Notes under the pieces: generated by a model | Told to the model about the DNA's origin: nothing | The model's database searches: none | What the model saw: the letters and a program-made list of their open reading frames with translations, nothing else | Shown here: in pieces, positions 1-5,324 of the stretch | How positions within the stretch are numbered: position 1 is the first letter of the stretch | Layout: each line of letters begins with the position of its first letter | Assembly (NCBI GenBank): GCA_030608925.1 | Contig: JAUWDF010000057.1 | Coordinates: 1 to 5,708, forward strand | Direction of reading: 5' to 3' | Source: Candidatus Bathyarchaeota archaeon | GTDB lineage: Archaea; Thermoproteota; Bathyarchaeia; Bathyarchaeales; SOJC01 | DNA length: 5,708 bases | Translations under genes and position numbers: made by a program

Positions 1-205
1 TTTCTTCAGGAATAGGAATCCACCGGTTTTTAGAGGCTTCTTGTTTCAAACACTCATTAACCATCGTCCTCCCCAGAAACTCCATGCGTGATGAGCCATC
101 TCCAGGCTCTTTTGGTGGAGGCAGAGGATCCGGCAAGTCGGGTGCAATATTGTACCAATTCTTAGGTAAAGCTTCTACAGGAAGGGAAATCTGATTTATC
201 TTCAC
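1..205 (-). CDS. trpB2: Tryptophan synthase beta chain, TrpB2 type (partial, N-terminal part only)
   Basis: The minus-strand frame entering from the window edge encodes the N-terminus of a TrpB2-type beta chain, a PLP enzyme that condenses indole with serine (O-phosphoserine in some TrpB2 enzymes) to make tryptophan. Seen directly: the family's opening pattern LPKNWYNIAPDLPDPLPPP, then SRMEFLGRTMVNECLKQE and RWIPIPEE. The catalytic lysine and PLP-binding glycine loop lie beyond the window. Start: an ATG at 265 keeps the frame open but has no Shine-Dalgarno match and adds 20 residues unlike the family. A GTG at 205 follows GGTGA by 5 nt and gives an N-terminus of usual TrpB2 length, so I prefer it. 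The family assignment is firm and the start is not. It lies downstream of the RPA gene on the same strand, apparently with its own TATA-like box. No trpA is in view, and TrpB2 genes often lie outside trp operons. Confidence 0.87.
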   Translation of the reverse strand, partial: MKINQISLPVEALPKNWYNIAPDLPDPLPPPKEPGDGSSRMEFLGRTMVNECLKQEASKNRWIPIPEE

Positions 206-323
206 ACAATTCACCAAACAAGAGAAGGTTATATTCTGGACGAGTCTTGAAATAAATGTTTTCATGCGCTTCGGGAACTTAGCGCTTATTCAGCTCGATT
301 CTTCTTTCTTTCAAGACCTCAGT

Positions 324-331
324 TTTTTATA
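324..331 (-). promoter_or_regulatory. TATA-like box for trpB2
   Basis: The minus strand reads TATAAAAA in the gap between the RPA stop and trpB2. A start site about 25 nt downstream would fall near 302. That leaves a leader of roughly 37 nt to the ATG at 265, or roughly 97 nt to the preferred GTG at 205. The call rests on sequence resemblance only. Confidence 0.4.
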
Positions 332-351
332 CGTACGCACATCTAGTTTAC

Positions 352-1203
352 TTATATTCGCGCACTCTTATTAGCAAGTACGATTTCTGTGGAGGCGCGT
401 GTGTTGATTTCAAGTTGGCTTCCAAAGCCTCTTTTGACATAAGTGTTTTTTAGAACCACTTTGGAACCAGCATTTAGTTCCGCGAGTTTCTCCGCATGCT
501 TCCGCCAAGCAGAAACCCAGATTTTACCCGTTGAGTCTTCAAGCTCGAAAGAAGTGACAAGAACATTCTCACCCGATTTCGTGGTCACTTCTTTAAGATT
601 AGGTTGTGTTTTAATCACACCTTCCAGAACATGAATGTTTGTGCCTTCTTTCAAATCAATTATACGTGAGGGGAAATACTCTGAGTTCTTTATTTGAGGA
701 TAATCAGTTTCCACGACATCAGAGGGTGATACTTGAAGGTCGCCACGCTCCCCAACATTCAATTCCATTGGTCCATACTTCGACCTACGGACATACCCGT
801 GTATAACTCTGACTATCTGACCTGGCTGAATCATCTTGGTGGCTTCTGCTCTTTCATTCCATAAAATAACCTTTATTCTGCCTGTTCTGTCAGCTATTGT
901 TACGCGAGCAACTTGTCCCTGTCTATTAGCTGTAGAAAATTGCTTGATCTCTCCTAAGGCCAAAACTCGCCCTGTGATAGTCACGTTATTTAGCCCTGAA
1001 ACTAGTTTCTCTATATAGATTTTTGGAGCTGATTTTCTAACCTTGACTTCCACGCCATATTCCGCTGCAACCAGTCGTGTGGCTGCTGCATCAGTTAATA
1101 ATCCTCCACTGGAAGTTTTCCTGTCCTTGATGGCTTTTTCAACTTCATGACGAGTTAGAGTTTGACAATGAGTGAGAATACGTTGTATGACTTCTTCCTT
1201 CAT
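352..1203 (-). CDS. Replication protein A homolog with two OB folds (single-strand DNA-binding protein)
   Basis: This 283-residue protein is an archaeal RPA-type single-strand DNA-binding protein, expected to coat ssDNA in replication, recombination and repair. Residues 1-55 form a helical N-terminal region (MKEEVIQRIL, then SGGLLTDAAATRLVAAEYG) typical of archaeal RPAs. OB fold 1 spans about 72-152, with VTITGRVLALGEIKQF, a DRTGRIKVILWN core and the closing PMELNVG. OB fold 2 spans about 188-275, with HVLEGVIKTQPNLKEV and LEDSTGKIWVSAW. No CxxC zinc finger is present, unlike the RPA41-type proteins of many euryarchaea. A TTG at 1227 would add eight residues, but the ATG at 1203 matches the family N-terminus and lies a plausible distance after a TATA-like box. 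It sits downstream of an Sws1-like SWIM gene, which fits a shared role in recombination. The single-strand DNA-binding role comes from family knowledge. Confidence 0.9.
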   Translation of the reverse strand: MKEEVIQRILTHCQTLTRHEVEKAIKDRKTSSGGLLTDAAATRLVAAEYGVEVKVRKSAPKIYIEKLVSGLNNVTITGRVLALGEIKQFSTANRQGQVARVTIADRTGRIKVILWNERAEATKMIQPGQIVRVIHGYVRRSKYGPMELNVGERGDLQVSPSDVVETDYPQIKNSEYFPSRIIDLKEGTNIHVLEGVIKTQPNLKEVTTKSGENVLVTSFELEDSTGKIWVSAWRKHAEKLAELNAGSKVVLKNTYVKRGFGSQLEINTRASTEIVLANKSARI

Positions 1204-1243
1204 TCTTAGTTCACAACAATAGTTCAAAAACCACAGACGGTCT

Positions 1244-1251
1244 CATATAAA
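1244..1251 (-). promoter_or_regulatory. TATA-like box for the RPA gene
   Basis: The minus strand reads TTTATATG about 45 nt before the ATG at 1203, predicting a start site near 1221 and a leader under 20 nt. The 9-nt string GTTTATATG also occurs at the predicted promoter of rpl44e, which supports both as real core promoters. If correct, the alternative TTG start at 1227 would lie upstream of the transcript. Confidence 0.5.
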
Positions 1252-1306
1252 CCTGTTTTGCACGCGCGTCCGTTTTGATTTGAGCTTCATGATTGACTCT
1301 ATCGTG

Positions 1307-1325
1307 CTGAGACATATGTACTCAG
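1307..1325. repeat. Imperfect 19-bp palindrome upstream of the RPA gene
   Basis: The plus strand reads CTGAGACATATGTACTCAG, whose arms pair except for one extra base. It lies after the small membrane ORF and about 60 bp upstream of the RPA TATA-like box. No T-tract follows on either strand, so it does not look like an intrinsic terminator. An operator is possible but unproven. Confidence 0.35.
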
Positions 1326-1360
1326 AAAGAACCTAAACACTTAGAATCGTATTCTCTGCT

Positions 1361-1468
1361 TTAGTCTTCTCTACCCCGAAGTAGCTGGAGAAAGATTATC
1401 ACTAAAGTCACAAAGGCTGTAACCATTAAAATTAATAACATCGATTGGAAGAACTCAGCTATACCCAA
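1361..1468 (-). CDS. Candidate small single-pass membrane protein (35 aa), or C-terminal half of a frameshifted gene
   Basis: No known family is recognised. The frame encodes about 35 residues: a short start (GIAEFFQS), an uninterrupted hydrophobic stretch of about 20 residues from MLLILMVTAF through VTLVIIFLQLL, and a charged end RGRED. That is the layout of a single-pass membrane helix with a basic cytoplasmic edge. A TTG at 1468 follows GGTGA (1478-1482) by 9 nt and is a usable start; an ATG at 1441 gives a 26-residue version. The frame overlaps the preceding 24-aa ORF (1459-1533) by 10 bp in the -1 frame. One extra G in the GGG run at 1464-1466 would fuse them into one protein of about 57 residues with an acidic, hydrophilic N-terminus and a C-terminal helix. 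Whether these are two small genes, one frameshifted gene or chance is open. Confidence 0.42.
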   Translation of the reverse strand: MGIAEFFQSMLLILMVTAFVTLVIIFLQLLRGRED

Positions 1469-1533
1469 TCCAAATCGTCACCTTGCTCAATATTTGGAGT
1501 TGGTTGGTTATTTAAGGTATCGCCTTTTTCCAT
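1459..1533 (-). CDS. Candidate 24-aa acidic ORF overlapping the SWIM gene end; possible N-terminal half of a frameshifted small gene
   Basis: An ATG at 1533, inside the last codons of the SWIM gene, opens a short hydrophilic frame: MEKGDTLNNQPTP, then NIEQGDDLDWV and a TAG. It overlaps the SWIM gene by 22 bp, an arrangement common for translationally coupled genes. A GGGAGG sequence lies 13 nt upstream of the ATG, farther than ideal, and may be only SWIM coding sequence. Alone it is too short to judge. Its interest is that a one-base shift near its end joins it to the membrane-helix frame that follows. No family is recognised. Confidence 0.28.
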   Translation of the reverse strand: MEKGDTLNNQPTPNIEQGDDLDWV

Positions 1534-1922
1534 TCGTTCATTAAAGCCTCCCATAGTTCGTCTTCTTCTTTGTACAAATCGTAGATTTTCAAGGTCTCTG
1601 CAAGTTTTTGCGCTATTAGATGATAGCATAGGTGAATGTGTCTATCTAGAACTCGAAAGTAGAAGTCGTTACAGGTACAAAAGTCAGCTGCAGGTATTAT
1701 TAAGTAGTCTCTGTTTTTCCCTACAACAATCCAGACTACGCGGTTGCTTGGTTTGAAGACATATTTCTTGACACGCTTACCTTCAACTGCCTCCCATGCC
1801 TTTGTGAAACGTTGACCGAAGGCTTTAGTGAGTCTCTGTATATCCTCATTTTGGATTGTCTTAGCTTCAGCTGCTTTCTGACAGATCATAGTGAGCGTTC
1901 TTAGCTCTGAGGGTTTTGCCAT
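1512..1922 (-). CDS. SWIM zinc-finger protein, Sws1/Shu2-like
   Basis: This 136-residue protein carries a SWIM zinc finger: C82-x-C84, then C99-x-H101, within FCTCNDFYFRVLDRHIHLCYH. An alanine follows at 104, giving the CxHxxA ending described for the Shu2/SWS1 branch of SWIM proteins. The order VWIVVGKNRDYLIIP, CxC, FxFxVL, LCxH resembles human SWS1 (ZSWIM7) as I remember it. Eukaryotic Sws1 partners Rad51 paralogs to promote Rad51 filament assembly, and archaeal relatives have been noted. Residues 1-50 are a polar, probably helical region (SELRTLTMICQKAAEA) with basic residues before the finger. The small size argues against a Swi2/Snf2 helicase or transposase-type SWIM protein. The start is the ATG at 1922, after an 87-bp gap with a TATA-like sequence. 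RPA follows on the same strand after a small ORF, which fits recombination. The SWIM call is firm; the Sws1 assignment is inferred. Confidence 0.8.
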   Translation of the reverse strand: MAKPSELRTLTMICQKAAEAKTIQNEDIQRLTKAFGQRFTKAWEAVEGKRVKKYVFKPSNRVVWIVVGKNRDYLIIPAADFCTCNDFYFRVLDRHIHLCYHLIAQKLAETLKIYDLYKEEDELWEALMNEWKKAIP

Positions 1923-1956
1923 GAAGGTAATCGCCGGTGACCTGATTCATTTTCAT

Positions 1957-1964
1957 GGTATAAG
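1957..1964 (-). promoter_or_regulatory. Possible TATA-like box for the SWIM gene
   Basis: The minus strand reads CTTATACC about 37 nt upstream of the SWIM ATG, which would place a start site near 1935 with a very short leader. The 87-bp gap after the phosphoesterase gene leaves room for an internal promoter, but read-through from upstream is equally possible. Confidence 0.3.
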
Positions 1965-1976
1965 TGTTTCTAAACA

Positions 1977-1998
1977 GGGAAAATACTTGTTTTTTCCC
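1977..1998. repeat. Inverted repeat with perfect 7-bp arms between the phosphoesterase and SWIM genes
   Basis: GGGAAAA and TTTTCCC flank an 8-nt loop just past the phosphoesterase stop codon. On the minus-strand transcript this could form a short, mostly A-U hairpin. It may be a processing or partial termination signal, an operator, or chance; no T-run follows it on the minus strand. Confidence 0.35.
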
Positions 1999-2009
1999 AA
2001 TCCAATTGA

Positions 2010-2816
2010 TCAGCTAAGGGCTCTGAGTTGTTTGACTCTTCCTAAGAATGTTCCGTCAAGAAGGTATACTTCTGCTGTTTCAATGTTTACTGCACCTGAG
2101 CGAAGGATAGGGCCAATGTAGCTTCTATGTTTGCTTTGTCGATTGACAGGGCGTCCTCCAAGAAAATCGTTGAAACATGGCATTATAATCAGTTGCTCGG
2201 ACTTGGGTTCTGGGTCAAATTTCTCTCTTGCAGTTTTCTCCTTATTTCTTCTCTTATTGATTTTAAGCTTCTTTGCGTTGAGGTTGGCTCTTATCCAAAC
2301 AGGAGCTGTGGTTTGTAACCCTAGGTAATCTCGAAATGCAACTGTAGGATGAACATGGCCCATGATAAGTGTGTTACAAGAAAGGAGTTTAGCAGCTGGC
2401 CACGTGTGACCATGAAAAAGGCCGACATTGTTTAGAGTTGTTCCAGTTGACGGGTGCATTTTTATTGTTGGCAGAAGTAATGGTTCAAGGTTCCCGTCGT
2501 GGTTTCCTCGGATGATTTGTATGTTGGCTACCTTGGCTTTTATGCTTGTGAAAAATTCAGGTATGTCTCGCCATTCTCCTTGTTCAGCTCTTGCAATTGT
2601 GTGCTTTACATCTCCGAGAATAATGAGCCCGTTTGGTTTCGCAATATTTATTATTTGAAGGAGCTTCCTTCGGATTTTTGGCATTTGTGATGGAAGGTGT
2701 ATTCCTCTCCTTGTGAGATGGGTTTCCCATCCCAGATGGAGATCTGTGATTATCAAGGTTTTCTGATTGTTTTCCTTGTGAAGGAAAGCGGGATAATTCT
2801 TTATCGGAGTTATCAT
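2010..2816 (-). CDS. Calcineurin-like metallophosphoesterase, archaeal SbcD-related/ICC-like type
   Basis: This 268-residue protein has the full two-metal phosphoesterase motif set: D25-x-H27 in ITDLHLGWE, G68-D69 in ILGDVKH, G104-N-H-D107 in RGNHDG, H135-G-H137 in LFHGHTWP, and G153-H-x-H156 in IMGHVHP. The LHLGWE opening and C-terminal PCFNDFLGGRPVN point to the ICC-like group (COG1407), widespread in archaea and including the ligase-associated phosphoesterases of bacteria. A lysine- and arginine-rich stretch at 182-200 looks like an insertion or loop and could contact nucleic acid. No signal peptide or membrane segment is seen, so it should be cytoplasmic. It starts 6 bp after the inositol-phosphatase stop codon, so the two are almost surely cotranscribed. 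Hydrolase activity is secure from the motifs; the substrate is unknown, with a nucleotide or nucleic acid possible. Confidence 0.88.
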   Translation of the reverse strand: MITPIKNYPAFLHKENNQKTLIITDLHLGWETHLTRRGIHLPSQMPKIRRKLLQIINIAKPNGLIILGDVKHTIARAEQGEWRDIPEFFTSIKAKVANIQIIRGNHDGNLEPLLLPTIKMHPSTGTTLNNVGLFHGHTWPAAKLLSCNTLIMGHVHPTVAFRDYLGLQTTAPVWIRANLNAKKLKINKRRNKEKTAREKFDPEPKSEQLIIMPCFNDFLGGRPVNRQSKHRSYIGPILRSGAVNIETAEVYLLDGTFLGRVKQLRALS

Positions 2817-2822
2817 GCTTGA

Positions 2823-3632
2823 TTAGCCTTTTTCAAGAATTTCTGTAATAGCTTGATGAAGATTAGTGTTCCCCGTTGCGATGAAGCTTACTCGTTCCGT
2901 GGGATCTAGGTTGTTAGTGAGAGGTGCGTTATTAGGTGTGGTGATTTGTGCCCCTGCTTCTTGGATAATGAGGGTAGCAGCAGCCATGTCCGTGGTGCGG
3001 AGTTTTCCTCTGATGTCTATGAATGCATCAATTGTACCGTCGGCTACGTAGCATATCTCAAGGGCGTTGGCTCCTAGATGACGGATATGTCTGCATTTCG
3101 TCAGAAGAGTGTTGAGGTTTTCAGAGAGCTCTGTGGAATTAAGAGTGTTGAGGTCAAGACCTAGAAGTGCTTCTGATAAGTTTGTGGTTTCTGATGGGGA
3201 TATTTTTTCGTAGTTGCAGTAGGAACCCATATGCTTCTGAGCTATGTAGGTTGTATCATGAAAAAGATCTGTGACTACCCCTGCTTCAATTGCATCAAGG
3301 CGTGGAGACTTGCTGACAGCAATACTAGTGCATGCGAAGGGTATCCCCCTCAGGAAATTGGTAGTTCCATCTACTGGATCCGTAATCACATAATAGACGG
3401 GAGCTCGTCCAAACTCTTTAATCCCCGATTCTTCGCTGATTAATGTGAAATCTAATCCGTGCTCGGTTAAAGTTTCAATGATGGCTTTCTCTGCTTGGAC
3501 ATCTATGTGTTTTTTTTGGTCACCACCTGCTCCAATACCGTACGTTTTTCGAGAAATAGGTGTACCGATGAGTGGTGTGACCAAAGCCTTGACATGTTGA
3601 GTGGTTTCCGTAAGAATCTCAAGCCAATCCAT
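2823..3632 (-). CDS. Inositol monophosphatase family protein (possible dual inositol-monophosphatase/fructose-1,6-bisphosphatase)
   Basis: This 269-residue protein belongs to the Mg2+/Li+-dependent sugar phosphatase family. Three motifs are visible: E67-E68 in ISEESG, D85-P-V-D88-G-T in VITDPVDGTTNFLRGIPFA, and D215 in LRTTDMAAATLIIQEAGA. These supply the metal-binding acids. The tryptophan usually before the last aspartate (WDxAA) is a threonine here (T214), which leaves the metal ligand intact. Length is normal. Archaeal members often hydrolyse both inositol-1-phosphate and fructose-1,6-bisphosphate, serving inositol lipid or solute synthesis and gluconeogenesis; which applies cannot be read from sequence. 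The start is the ATG at 3632. No Shine-Dalgarno precedes it, but an AT-rich box lies about 28 nt upstream, so the mRNA may be leaderless. It heads the minus-strand block and is divergent from the ribosomal operon. Confidence 0.88.
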   Translation of the reverse strand: MDWLEILTETTQHVKALVTPLIGTPISRKTYGIGAGGDQKKHIDVQAEKAIIETLTEHGLDFTLISEESGIKEFGRAPVYYVITDPVDGTTNFLRGIPFACTSIAVSKSPRLDAIEAGVVTDLFHDTTYIAQKHMGSYCNYEKISPSETTNLSEALLGLDLNTLNSTELSENLNTLLTKCRHIRHLGANALEICYVADGTIDAFIDIRGKLRTTDMAAATLIIQEAGAQITTPNNAPLTNNLDPTERVSFIATGNTNLHQAITEILEKG

Positions 3633-3655
3633 AGTGTACGTTTGAACAATGATGC

Positions 3656-3663
3656 TATTAAAA
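3656..3663 (-). promoter_or_regulatory. Probable TATA-like box for the inositol-monophosphatase-family gene
   Basis: The minus strand reads TTTTAATA, centred about 28 nt from the ATG at 3632. Together with the missing Shine-Dalgarno site this predicts transcription starting at or within a few bases of the start codon, a leaderless mRNA. The box is flanked by an inverted repeat that could be an operator. Confidence 0.42.
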
Positions 3664-3693
3664 TTACGTGTTCATGAATCCACACGTGAAATT
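3661..3693. repeat. Imperfect inverted repeat overlapping the minus-strand promoter
   Basis: The arms AAATTACGTG and CACGTGAAATT are imperfect inverted copies separated by 12 bp. The left arm overlaps the predicted TATA-like box and the right arm lies just upstream of it. This is a plausible place for a dimeric regulator to act on the phosphatase-led block. It may equally be a chance feature of AT-rich promoter DNA. Confidence 0.35.
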
Positions 3694-3768
3694 GGTTTAT
3701 ACAGTTCATAGTTGCCAAGGGGTTAGCATCGGAATGATGTATCGAGCTGTTACACAAGCGCTGTTAAA

Positions 3769-3777
3769 TGTTTATAT
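3769..3777 (+). promoter_or_regulatory. TATA-like box for the rpl44e operon
   Basis: The plus strand contains TGTTTATATGG about 50 nt before the rpl44e ATG, predicting a start site near 3798-3802 and a leader of about 25-30 nt. The core GTTTATATG is shared with the predicted promoter of the RPA gene. No strong Shine-Dalgarno site is visible in the leader. Confidence 0.55.
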
Positions 3778-3826
3778 GGTTGGGTTCTGACTAACCTAGA
3801 AGAACAGGCACGTGCGTGCATGAGAA

Positions 3827-4111
3827 ATGAATGTTCCAAAAGTGATCAACACCTATTGCCCGAAATGTAAGGCTCATACGGAACACTCGTTGAGTCTACT
3901 CAAAGTCGGAAAACGACGTGCCCTTGCAATAGGTGAGCGTCGCCATAAAAGAGAGAAACGCGGTTATGGTGGTCAAGGATGGCCTATGCAAAAAAAATTT
4001 GCCAAAACCACCAAAAAACAAACATTAAAATTCAAGTGCAAGAAATGCGGCTTCACAATCCAGAAGAAGGGCTTACGTTTAAGGAAGCTCACAATTGGAG
4101 GTCAAACTTAA
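3827..4111 (+). CDS. rpl44e: Large ribosomal subunit protein eL44 (L44e)
   Basis: This 94-residue basic protein is ribosomal protein L44e (eL42 in the newer naming), a zinc-binding protein of the large subunit near the tRNA exit site, found in archaea and eukaryotes. The opening MNVPKVINTYCPKCKAHTEH is the family signature. The zinc ligands are two pairs, C11-x-x-C14 and C71-x-x-C74 in KFKCKKCGF. Between them are the basic GERRHKREKRGYGGQGWP segment, which carries the family's GYGG, and a lysine-rich linker. Length matches the family. It is the first gene of the plus-strand operon, about 50 nt after a TATA-like box, with rps27e 3 bp beyond its stop. Confidence 0.97.
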   Translation: MNVPKVINTYCPKCKAHTEHSLSLLKVGKRRALAIGERRHKREKRGYGGQGWPMQKKFAKTTKKQTLKFKCKKCGFTIQKKGLRLRKLTIGGQT

Positions 4112-4114
4112 CCA

Positions 4115-4315
4115 ATGAGTACTGATTGGGAAGCTCTCATTCCAAAACCAAAGTCTTACTTCCTGCGTATACGTTGCCCTGATTGTGGAAACGAACAGCT
4201 CATCTACAGTCACCCAACCAATATTGTGAAATGCAATATCTGCAAGACAATCCTAGCAACGCCCACTGGAGGAAAAGGGAAATTTAACGGGGAAATCACT
4301 GCTGTCATAGAGTGA
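4115..4315 (+). CDS. rps27e: Small ribosomal subunit protein eS27 (S27e)
   Basis: This 66-residue protein is ribosomal protein S27e, a small zinc-ribbon protein of the archaeal and eukaryotic small subunit. The zinc ligands are C21-x-x-C24 in RIRCPDCGNEQ and C40-x-x-C43 in VKCNICKTIL. The ending LATPTGGKGKFNGEI is also typical of the family, and the length is normal. It starts 3 bp after the L44e stop. A GGAGGT at 4097-4102, inside the end of rpl44e, lies 12 nt before the ATG and is the clearest Shine-Dalgarno match in this operon, so translation is probably coupled. Pairing of L44e with S27e is a common archaeal gene order. Confidence 0.97.
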   Translation: MSTDWEALIPKPKSYFLRIRCPDCGNEQLIYSHPTNIVKCNICKTILATPTGGKGKFNGEITAVIE

Positions 4316-4327
4316 GGCTAAGCAGTA

Positions 4328-5122
4328 ATGCCAATACGGAAATTTGAATGGCCTGAAAGGGGCGAGCTCGTTCTAGCTTCAGTCAAGAAAGTAACTGATC
4401 ATGGAGCATATGTAGCCCTTGAGGAATATGACAACAAAGAAGGGCTTTTACATAGAAGCGAAATAAGCACAAGTTGGATCCGAAACATCCGCCACCACGT
4501 CCGCGAAGGCCAAAAACTAGTCCTCAAGGTCCTGCGAGTAAACCCAGCTAAAAGACACATTGACTTATCCAAGAAACGTGTAACCAAACGCGGGCGTATC
4601 GATAAAATCTACACATTTAAACATGAACGTAAAGCTGAAACATTCCTCCGCGTCATCGCAAAGAAAATAAAAAAACCCACTAAAGAACTCATTGAAAAAG
4701 CTGGGATTCCCATGGAGGAAGCCTACGGGGATGTCTATACCGCTCTCGAAGAAACGAGCCGTCAAGGTCAGGAAATCCTGACAAAAATAGGTATTCCACC
4801 TGATATTGCCCAACCCTTAGCCGAGTTAGCTCACGAGAAAATCCGACCCCCATTAGTCGAAGTGAAAGGAATCCTACAACTAAGCACCATCAAGCCTGAT
4901 GGAGTTAAAATCCTCAAAAAAGCCCTGCGAGCAGCCCAAAAAACAGCTGTTCCTAAGACAGCGAAAATCCACATCTACGCGATAACACCCCCAAGGTATC
5001 GTTTAAAAGTAGAAGCCGAAGACTACAAACAAGCTGAAACAATCATACAGAAGGCATCGGAAAAAGCGGTGAAAACCATCACGAAAACTGGCGGAGAAGG
5101 AAGCTTCAAAAGGGAAAAATAA
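4328..5122 (+). CDS. eif2a: Translation initiation factor 2 subunit alpha (aIF2-alpha)
   Basis: This 264-residue protein is the alpha subunit of the heterotrimeric archaeal initiation factor 2, which delivers initiator tRNA to the small subunit. The three expected domains are present: an S1-type OB fold at about 10-84 (GELVLASVKKVTDHGAYVAL to KRHIDLSKKRV), a helical domain at about 90-175, and an alpha-beta domain at about 178-258 (IKPDGVKILKKAL, IHIYAITPPRYRLKVEA) that binds the gamma subunit. The loop matching eukaryotic Ser51 reads SEISTSWIRNIR. Serines are present, but the eukaryotic kinase context is not, so regulation by phosphorylation cannot be assumed. A GTGAGG 10 nt upstream supports the ATG. 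Length is normal. It sits between rps27e (12 bp) and nop10 (1 bp), as in many archaea. Confidence 0.97.
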   Translation: MPIRKFEWPERGELVLASVKKVTDHGAYVALEEYDNKEGLLHRSEISTSWIRNIRHHVREGQKLVLKVLRVNPAKRHIDLSKKRVTKRGRIDKIYTFKHERKAETFLRVIAKKIKKPTKELIEKAGIPMEEAYGDVYTALEETSRQGQEILTKIGIPPDIAQPLAELAHEKIRPPLVEVKGILQLSTIKPDGVKILKKALRAAQKTAVPKTAKIHIYAITPPRYRLKVEAEDYKQAETIIQKASEKAVKTITKTGGEGSFKREK

Positions 5123-5123
5123 C

Positions 5124-5324
5124 ATGGGGTGGCGCCTTAGAAAATGCGAAAAATGCAACCGTTACACCCTCAAAACGGACAAATGTCCCTATTGTGATGG
5201 ACAAGTTCACATCCCTCACCCCGCAAAGTTTTCCCCAGACGACAAATACGCCAAACAGAGAGTTGCATTGAAAATGGAAAGTGCTCCAAATGAAAACAAC
5301 AATAAGCGAAAAACTACGGATTAA
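5124..5324 (+). CDS. nop10: H/ACA RNA-protein complex protein Nop10
   Basis: This 66-residue protein is Nop10, a small component of the H/ACA ribonucleoprotein that works with Cbf5, L7Ae and Gar1 in guide-RNA-directed pseudouridylation of rRNA. Archaeal Nop10 has a zinc ribbon, seen here as C8-x-x-C11 (RKCEKCNRYTL) and C21-x-x-C24 (DKCPYCDGQ). It is followed by the conserved linker PHPAKFSPDDKYAKQR, which packs on Cbf5. The last dozen or so residues (ESAPNENNNKRKTTD) are polar and outside the usual conserved core; that stretch is also where the next gene begins in another frame. Its ATG is one base after the eIF2-alpha stop codon. Gene order eIF2-alpha, Nop10, PAC2 is widely conserved in archaea. 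Confidence 0.97.
   Translation: MGWRLRKCEKCNRYTLKTDKCPYCDGQVHIPHPAKFSPDDKYAKQRVALKMESAPNENNNKRKTTD

Noticed and set aside
1243..1290. 15-aa basic ORF (MKLKSKRTRVQNRFI) upstream of RPA
   Set aside because: It is too short to judge, has no ribosome site, and ends inside the predicted RPA TATA-like box.
1459..1468. Canonical -1 slippery heptamer at the overlap of the two small frames
   Set aside because: The local bases TTGGATTGGGTATAG do not fit the X-XXY-YYZ pattern, so a one-base indel or separate starts are likelier than classic programmed frameshifting.
1445..1756. 103-codon plus-strand frame opposite the SWIM gene
   Set aside because: It is antisense to a gene with a clear zinc-finger signature. 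Its serine-, leucine- and arginine-rich composition looks like a shadow of that coding strand.
3510..3517. Run of eight T (A8 on the coding strand) in the inositol-phosphatase gene as a slippage site
   Set aside because: The frame is intact on both sides and all family motifs follow in frame; the run just encodes part of DQKKH.
3503..3757. 84-codon minus-strand frame spanning the divergent promoter region
   Set aside because: It overlaps the start of the inositol-phosphatase gene in another frame and resembles no family. Its length is explained by the real gene beneath it.
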